DNA from: Diphasiastrum complanatum
Lineage: Eukaryota; Streptophyta; Lycopodiopsida; Lycopodiales; Lycopodiaceae
DNA: 64,000 bases
NCBI GenBank assembly: GCA_029204225.1
Contig: CM055099.1
Coordinates: 40,561,131-40,625,130, forward strand
Reading direction: 5' to 3'
The stretch's first letter is position 1, and every line of letters starts with the position of its first letter. Below, one piece after another: positions 58,395 to 64,000 of this stretch. A program made the translations under genes and the position numbers. The notes below the pieces were generated by a model, which had not been told where the DNA came from, searched no databases, and worked only from the letters and a program-made list of their open reading frames with translations.

Positions 58395-58637
58395 TCAAAT
58401 AGCAGCAAGCCCTGGTGCATCAACAGCTAGAACAACATCTGATGTAGAGGAATCAACAAGTGCAGCAAGAGCATGAGCCTGATCCGCAAGTGATGGTGTA
58501 TGATAAAAGACATCAATAGGCTCCCATGTGGCCTCCTCAATAGGACGACCATCCCACTGGACCAAAAACTGAATTTGCCGGCGGCGTCGACTATGGTATA
58601 GACGAACCTGTAATATAGCAGCAGGTAAAAATGGAAA
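58395..58637 (-). pseudogene. Chromodomain of minus copy
   Basis: The frame directly after the TGA at 58,638-58,640 and in the same phase reads RRRRQIQFLVQWDGRPIEEA, then TWEP, and ends at a TGA (58,395). W-G and TWEP are the aromatic-cage signature of integrase chromodomains. Family knowledge: these guide chromovirus integration towards marked heterochromatin. It is separated from the integrase C-terminus by one stop, so it is translated only with readthrough or in intact relatives. Confidence 0.8.
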
Positions 58638-59885
58638 TCACTCTGGAGCAGTAGGAAACTCAGCATCACAAGGAGCGTCATCCTCAATAGCAGCACGTAA
58701 TAAACTGACATGGAATACATCACAGGCACGTGCGGAAGCAGAAAGCTGTAAGCGATTTGTAACTAGACTAAGAACCTCCAAAATGCGATAAGGCCCATAA
58801 TAACGTGGTGCAAGCTTCTCAGTAGAAGCATGGCTCTGGACAAAATGATGGCGTGCAAACCGTAGGCGTAGATAAACCATATCTCCAAGCTGAAACTCAA
58901 CATGGCGGCGGTGACAATCAACTGAGGTCTGATAACGCGACTGAACATGCTGTAAATGAGAACCGGCCCGGGTAATAAGCTCTCGAGCACCTGATAGAAA
59001 AGATGCAAGTGTGACAGGTGTATCCTCAGGAGGGAGAGGAATGCCAGGTAAAAGAGGTGCATAGCCATGAGATAAGAAAAATGGTGAGACACCTGTGCTG
59101 GTACTAACAGAGCTATTATAGCTATACTCTGCTAAACATAAATGCTGATCCCAATCCTTCCCAGAAGGAGTAACAAAATGGCGTAAATAATCCTCAAGGA
59201 TCCTGTTAAGGACCTCAGACTGCCCATCAGAAGTAGAACGATCAAGCAACAACCAGGAATGCCAAGGTATCCGTAATGCCCAAGATAGTAGAGGATCAGC
59301 CCAAAAGATAGGGACATCATACCAAGGTATCCAAAAAGCCCGAGAAGGTAGAACTGCATCAGCAACAGGAAGCCAATAAGGAAACTGGAAAAGAGATGGA
59401 CACTCATCGCGAATAGCCGCATCATACACGTAACCATCAACCATATGTGCAAACTCAGTATAGGTGCCCCAAGAAAAGATAGCAGCCTCGGAAGACCAAC
59501 ACCAAGGAGTAGGAACATAAGCAGGATGACAGGCACGCTGTAATAGCATGGAAAAGCAAGCGATATGCCAGGAAACATGGATCATAAAGAGATCATCCTG
59601 ACAAAGGATAGCTAAAATGGAGAAACGTGCACCAACATGGTCAAAAGCCCAAGGTATCCAGAAGGCCCATGAATGAGAAGTAGCAATGGCACATGGTACC
59701 TTCAAGGCCCCTATCACGAGAAGAGCAGCATGCCAAAAGCTCCAGAAGGTCCAAGAAATCAATGCAGCATCTAGAAAAGCATGATGCATAAAAACAATAG
59801 CAACAAATCTAGAAATAGTAGAGGCCTCAACTGAAAAACTGTAGCCGAAAAACTCATCCAGAAAGACCTCATATGGACATACCAA
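58638..59885 (-). pseudogene. Trp-rich frame fused to integrase C-terminus, minus copy
   Basis: A 415-codon frame. Its first ~217 residues are unrecognised and rich in Trp, Phe, Ala and His (SWTFWSFWHAALLVIG, FWIPWAFDHVG, CHPAYVPTPWCWSS, IPWHSWLLL). At about 59,230 the text becomes a standard integrase end: STSDGQSEVLNRILEDYLR, SYNSSVSTSTGVSPFFLSHG, QLGDMVYLRLRF and KLAPRYYGPYRILEV, finishing with ACDVFHVSLLRAA. The Glu of the DDE triad survives in SEVLNR, but the upstream core with both Asp residues is not there. The stop is a single TGA before the chromodomain. Confidence 0.75.
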
Positions 59886-60874
59886 TCATCATAGGATACA
59901 CCAAAAAGGGATGGAGAATTTGATGACCCATCGGAACTGGCCGCAAGTGTAATCCCAAAGTACACACCAGGCGCACAAGTGAGGAATAGAAGAAATGCTC
60001 TTGAACGCGGAACAGGATCCCCAACATCAGTAGCAAGCAGCGGATCGATATCCACGTGTAGCTGGGGATGAGTATCAAAGCACATATGGGCAATTTTGAA
60101 GTATATGGCAGCAACATCCCCACAAACTATCCAAGAGAGGAGAAGGAACTCTCTCAAGGTACTCTGATGGTCTCGGAAAACCAGAACAAAGTGGCAACTC
60201 AGCATTAGAGACCAAGCGATATGGAGCAACCTGAAATGACGGGGAATCTGAAGATCACCTGGACAAACAGTAGCTGGAAAGGAGGCAATAACCCAAGCCA
60301 TCAGGATATGCCAAGCCTGACAATGAGCAACAATCCAAGGAACAAACAGAGAGCCACATGCATAATCATAGAGATATCCGCACCATAGGCGATCAGTAAT
60401 ATGGAAAAACCAGCACCAATCAACAGGTCCAAATGGAAACCTAGCTATATGTAATAACCAGGAATGCCATATATCCACAGCATCGGCATGGGCTGCAGCA
60501 AACCTATATGTAGAAACACAAGGAGACTGAAGGATGCCCGTATACTCATCTAGAAAGATCCCAGCATATAAATACCCTAGATAAGTAATAGTGACCATCT
60601 GGCAAATATCCTCGGATGGAAAATGTGTAACGGTAAGGGCCAAAGGCGCATGAATCATGTAAGGAACCGTAGAAATATCATGAGGCGGTTCACAAACCTC
60701 AAGCAGAGATCCATGGAGTAAAGCAAAAGAAGATACAACCTGATCACCAATAGCGAGGGAACCATCAAACGTGGACCCGTGAAGAACCCCATAGAAATCA
60801 GCAGGAACATCGGCCATAACGGACTCAAGAGATGGAGATATAGAGACCAATGGAGAAGATACTGCACCAACCAC
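59771..60874 (-). CDS. Unrecognised internal frame, minus copy
   Basis: 367 codons in the same phase as gag. They correspond to the plus-copy frame at 54,823-55,683: DFYGVLHGSTFDGSLAIGDQ, HDISTVPYMIHAPLAL, FRDHQSTLREFLLLSW and SYDD at the end, where a frameshift near 59,880 moves translation into the following frame. In the middle (about 60,610-60,230) lies a Trp/Cys/His-rich insert (DIWHSWLLHIARF, GPVDWCWFFHITDRLWCGY) absent from the plus copy. No catalytic motif of RT, RNase H or integrase is found. Function unknown. Confidence 0.55.
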   Translation of the reverse strand: MVGAVSSPLVSISPSLESVMADVPADFYGVLHGSTFDGSLAIGDQVVSSFALLHGSLLEVCEPPHDISTVPYMIHAPLALTVTHFPSEDICQMVTITYLGYLYAGIFLDEYTGILQSPCVSTYRFAAAHADAVDIWHSWLLHIARFPFGPVDWCWFFHITDRLWCGYLYDYACGSLFVPWIVAHCQAWHILMAWVIASFPATVCPGDLQIPRHFRLLHIAWSLMLSCHFVLVFRDHQSTLREFLLLSWIVCGDVAAIYFKIAHMCFDTHPQLHVDIDPLLATDVGDPVPRSRAFLLFLTCAPGVYFGITLAASSDGSSNSPSLFGVSYDDWYVHMRSFWMSFSATVFQLRPLLFLDLLLLFLCIMLF

Positions 60875-60886
60875 CGAACAAGAGGG

Positions 60887-61354
60887 CTATCTGAGGTATG
60901 CGCAATAGCAATAGTAGAAATACCCCAAGGTATACGGCCTGAGGAGAGGACCCACGGATGGTGAAAGTGAAGCAGCAACTGATGTACTCTGAATGGAAAG
61001 AAGAGTTGCATCCTGAACCTTTGGCAGGCTACGCATAAACTGCTTCCTGGTAACCAACTGATAGTCACCCTGGGAATCAATACCAGCAAGTAAATGATGC
61101 TGACCAACATGAGTAAAGGAAAGTGTCTGCTGAGAGAGATCCACAGGAATAGTACCAAGTGAAGAGAACCAGTCGTATGCCATATGGACATCTACTGGAG
61201 TAGCCAAAGCATCTGAAACCGTAGACCCATGAATAATATCGAAATAAGGAGCATAGGCAACAACATCTATAGCATGGCGCTCAGGAACATGAGTAGCATC
61301 AAAGTACTCAACAACAATATCAAAGCATGGAACAACATCATCGATAGTATCACA
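60887..61354 (-). pseudogene. Protease remnant of minus copy, active site deleted
   Basis: The frame continues from gag after a TGA at 61,355-61,357 through VVEYFDATHVPERHAIDVVA and reaches HMAYDWFSSLGTIPVDLSQQ. In the plus copy about 420 bp, with the protease active site, lie between HMAY and DWFSSLG. Here they are joined in frame, so the catalytic part is cleanly gone. Confidence 0.75.
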
Positions 61355-62566
61355 TCATGCTATATCAGTATCAAGGACCATATCAGCCGCAACCTGTATA
61401 TGTGAATCAGCATCAGTAGGAACCTGTATATGTGACTCTAACTCACTATGGGATACAATGACGAGCTCAGGTAGATCAATAACTATCTCAAGTAAACTGT
61501 GTGATATAGGATCCTGAAGGTCAGCAAACTCTGCAGACGTGTAACGTCGGACAAAAGCAGGTCGAGGGGTCAGAGGACGAGGAGACGAAGGGACAATGCA
61601 AGGAGCTGGAACTGAAGGGGTAGGTGTAGGGGTGGACATGGCGGGAAAAGATGAAGCAGAAGGACGGGGTCTGGAGAAGCGGGAAGGAAGGGTGTCAGAG
61701 TACTTGTGCTGTAAAGTACTAGCAAGAGACATCGCCTCAACAAGTGTTGGAGGACGGAAGGAAGAAACATCGTAACGTAAGGCACCACGAAGCCCAGCAA
61801 TGTAACGAGAAATAAGCTCAGTGGGCGGTAGATCTGTGAAAAGAAAAGAAAGCTCCATAAACTGATGGGTATAAAAAGCAAGGTCACTGGTCTGAGTGAG
61901 ACTACAGAATGTATCACGTTGGTGGTCGAGCCACTGAGGATCAATCATAGCATGACGGAGGTCACGGCGAAAGGTATGCCATATATGGAGCCCTTCCCGA
62001 TCAGAATGAACTCGATAAACTTGCCACCACGTGGCGGCACGTCCATCTAAGTGTAAAGCAGCCAACTGGTTCTTCTAAGGATCAGTCTTAGGGTAGATCT
62101 GAAAATATGTGTCAAGCTTAGCAAACCAATTCTCTAATAAGTTCCTGTCAGAGGAACCGGAATAGGTAGCAAGCTGTACCCTATCACGAAAGTCTCGAGC
62201 AAAGTGTGGCTCAGGAACTGGGGGACGTGGAAAGAAACCAGGAGGTGGGTTAGGTGGAATGAACGGTCCACCACCAGGCTGACTAGCAGAAGAAGATGGA
62301 AATCCAAATGGAGGGGGAGTCCCAAATGAAGGAAAGACAGGAGCTTTTCCAGGACCATGAGGCTGTAAATAATCAATATGTGACTGCATAGTAGGAAAGC
62401 CGGCCATAACTGTATTGAAGCGAAGAAGGCCAGAAAGGGTTTCATCCATGCACCGAATCTGATCGGATAAGTTTTCCTGAACAGTTTCACTCGGGGTAGG
62501 TGAATGTGCCAGAATGATAGTGGAAGGAATAGACGAAAACTTGAGGGAGCGGACTCTTGTCGTCAC
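61355..62566 (-). pseudogene. Retrotransposon gag of minus copy
   Basis: About 400 codons with one internal TAG (62,075-62,077). The first part is Pro/Gly/Phe-rich (FGTPPPFGFPSSSASQPGGG). The capsid-like part reads NLLENWFAKLDTYFQIYPKT, ALHLDGRAATWWQVY, WHTFRRDLRHAM, LAFYTHQFMEL and RYIAGLRGALRYDV, the usual retrotransposon gag order. A Pro/Ser-rich tail follows and no zinc knuckle is seen. The open frame begins at a GTG (62,566), and a start ATG is not obvious. It ends with LLEIVIDLPELVIVSHSELE, shared with the plus copy. Confidence 0.85.
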
Positions 62567-62939
62567 CCCAAATTAGTCTATTAGAACCAATATTATCACA
62601 ACTAAGAAAGGGCAGCAATCAGCAAATGGAAAAAGTGAAAATGAAGGCTGTAAAAATGCGCTGAACAGCCAGGAGGGAAATGTCAAATTGGAATATCAAA
62701 CAGAGTCGGAATTCCGTGAAATGTGGTTGAGGATGGGCGCTGGAGAGCCTTTTGATAAATTGTGAAAGATGGCTGGAAAGGGATAAAATAATAGGCGAAA
62801 GTGACAAGTCGGAAGGGTTGGGGCAGCGATGAACAAGCTACAGGACTTTGGCAATTTGGAATAGCAAACGATTACGGAATTGGGTGATTTTTGGATAGGA
62901 GGCTAAAGAGAGAGAGAGAGAGCTGAAGATCCAAGCTGA

Positions 62940-63465
62940 AAATGGGTGATGGGCAGCAGCTAGTAAGATCCACAAATGTCCTGCAACATGATGGAAAAAA
63001 CCGTTGAAAATGGTGATGAAGTAGGGCGCTGAACAGCCTCCAAACAATCAGCAAAATGGACAGCAAACCAGTGGAGAAATCCGTCGAAGATGGCAAAGTA
63101 GTAGGGCGCTGGGCGGTAGCTACCAAAATCCGCACATAACCTGAAAAAAAATGGAGAAAACTGCTGAAAATGGTGATGAAGTAGGGCGCTGGACAGCCTC
63201 CAATCAAGCCACAAAATGGGCAGCAAATCGGTGGAGAAAATCGACGAAAGTGACAAGGTAGTAGGGCGCTGGCCAGCCTCTACCAAATCTGGAAAAACGA
63301 TGGAAATCTGATGAAAAAATCAACGAAAGTGATGGGTTAGTAGGGCGTTGGACAGCCTCTACTAAATCTGAAAAAACGATGGAAATCTGATGAAAAAATC
63401 GACAAAAGTGATGGGTTAGTAGGGCGCTGGATAGCCTCTGCTAAATCTGAAAAAGTAGTGCACAG
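62940..63465 (-). repeat. Tandem ~80-bp repeats in the leader of minus copy
   Basis: The word GTAGGGCGCTGG-CAGCCTC starts at 63,021, 63,101, 63,181, 63,261, 63,340 and 63,419, a period of 79-80 bp. Units also share AATCTG-AAAA and GGAGAAAA-CGACGAAA. The three right-hand units are almost identical and earlier ones are more diverged. A further weak unit lies before 63,000. Confidence 0.9.
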
Positions 63466-63471
63466 GAAAGT

Positions 63472-63483
63472 GCTCTGATACCA
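63472..63483 (-). other. Primer-binding site of minus copy
   Basis: The plus strand reads GCTCTGATACCA, the complement of TGGTATCAGAGC, and abuts the LTR end at 63,484. Confidence 0.93.
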
Positions 63484-63926
63484 AGTTACGAATAAAGCCA
63501 CAGCTGATCTAAAGCTAAGCTATGAAAGCATCACATAAGCAAGACTTAAGCTATGAAAGCAGCACATAAGCAAGACTTAACCCTAGAAAACAGGAAAGAG
63601 AGAGATTAAGGAGACTAAAGAGAGAGATCAATATCATCAGCTGAATAACAAATGACACAGTTTCCCAACTTATAGCCAAGAGGAAGCCCTAAAAGGAAGC
63701 TTCCGGTGGCTAGGGCCCAACTGGGAGCGAAAATAGTGTGCCCTCCAAGAAGGCCCCCACTCTCCAGTAATATGTCCAAATGGCCTAATAATGAGTAATA
63801 AGGCCAAAGGCCAACCATATAGTCTAAGTGTCACTAATGAATAAAAAAGGGCCCAAGGCCTGCTTATGCATAAAGTAAAGTAAATGTAAATGGACGCGGC
63901 GAATGTAATGAGCCGAGTCCATAACT
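63484..63926 (-). repeat. 5' LTR of minus copy
   Basis: 443 bp. A TATA-like GGCTATAAGTTGG lies near 63,666-63,677. Compared with the 3' LTR it has an extra ~11 bp near 63,640. In both, the words CATCACATAAGCAAGACTTA and GCTATGAAAGCA are duplicated in tandem near the primer-site end. Confidence 0.93.
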
Positions 63927-63931
63927 GGCCC

Positions 63932-64000
63932 ATGCTGAACTACTGGTCTGAATTTGGCCTTTCCCAAGATAATCTGTTAGCTGCCTAGTTATTTCTTCAT
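63932..64000 (-). pseudogene. Outer Gypsy element, right part: RT fingers
   Basis: Minus-strand frame EEITRQLTDYLGKGQIQTSS, then SAWA, reaching the GGGCC target site. It is the N-terminal lead of the RT that resumes with [11 protein letters not shown] at 57,911. The element continues beyond the window. Confidence 0.85.

Larger units (their letters stand above)
57917..63926 (-). mobile_element. Gypsy-like non-autonomous element, minus copy, complete with both LTRs
   Basis: Two LTRs (57,917-58,348 and 63,484-63,926) differ by about eight substitutions and one 11-bp indel by my count, so the insertion is fairly young. A 5-bp duplication, GGCCC (57,912-57,916 and 63,927-63,931), flanks it. Order in translation: 5' LTR, primer site, leader with 80-bp repeats, gag, a protease remnant, an unrecognised Trp-rich region, integrase C-terminus, chromodomain, a purine-rich tract (CCAGGGAG) and 3' LTR. 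RT, RNase H and the integrase core are absent. It is inserted inside the RT of another Gypsy element in the same orientation. Confidence 0.9.

Noticed and set aside
61570-61944. Minus frame rich in Leu and Pro
   Set aside because: Shadow frame of the gag of the minus Gypsy copy.
62594-63286. Several overlapping minus frames of 60-110 codons
   Set aside because: They are produced by the 80-bp tandem repeats and the leader of the minus Gypsy copy, with different frames in each unit.
1-64000. tRNA, rRNA, snoRNA and CRISPR arrays
   Set aside because: No cloverleaf with A/B boxes, no rRNA stretch and no spacer-repeat pattern were noticed. The only tRNA-like words are short primer-binding sites of retroelements.

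Overview
This is a 64 kb stretch of AT-rich nuclear DNA from a land plant. The evidence is intron-rich genes with GT-AG introns, a plant-type TM9/EMP70 endomembrane protein, a plant-type COX6B, and dense Ty1/Copia, Ty3/Gypsy and LINE remnants. The repeat load suggests a large genome. A fern or other seed-free vascular plant, or a gymnosperm, would fit, but the sequence alone does not settle the lineage. No bacterial, organellar, CRISPR, rRNA or tRNA feature was found.

Layout. 1-2.9 kb: a decayed, internally deleted Copia element. 2.9-7.6 kb: nothing recognisable. 7,629-14,719 (-): a complete 13-exon TM9SF gene (591 aa by my splicing) with an 18-nt microexon. 14.7-17.4 kb: upstream region, local repeats and a long CA/GT microsatellite. 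17.4-19.6 kb (-): a decayed Gypsy pol. 19.6-22.1 kb: intergenic, with a GC-richer block, a GGTACC-rich hairpin and an AT microsatellite. 22,643-23,330 (-): a complete three-exon COX6B gene (81 aa). 25.6-34.3 kb: one LINE family in several degraded copies, with (CT)n tails. Two of these copies are each followed by related copies of the 3' part of an acidic-protein gene, which lies at 34,951-36,150 (-). 36.2-40.8 kb: short repeats, a Gypsy integrase scrap and a truncated Copia. 42,315-50,891 and onwards (+): an unrecognised gene with at least six exons. A Copia element fills its 7.2 kb fourth intron, and nested Gypsy elements occupy the DNA downstream of its last visible exon.

The most interesting part is 51.6-64 kb. 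Two copies of one Ty3/Gypsy-like family lie in opposite orientations. Their LTR ends are AGTTA...TAACT instead of TG...CA, and the primer-binding site directly follows the 5' LTR. The minus copy (57,917-63,926) is flanked by a 5-bp target duplication. It interrupts the reverse transcriptase of another Gypsy element, and the two halves of that RT frame fit together when the insertion and one duplication are removed. This family keeps gag, protease (in one copy), the integrase C-terminus and a chromodomain. The RT, RNase H and integrase-core region is replaced by about 1.8 kb of long, tryptophan-rich reading frame that I do not recognise. The two copies also carry unrelated gag modules. This looks like a non-autonomous, modular Gypsy family. 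Most features rest on my manual translation and splicing, without database searches.
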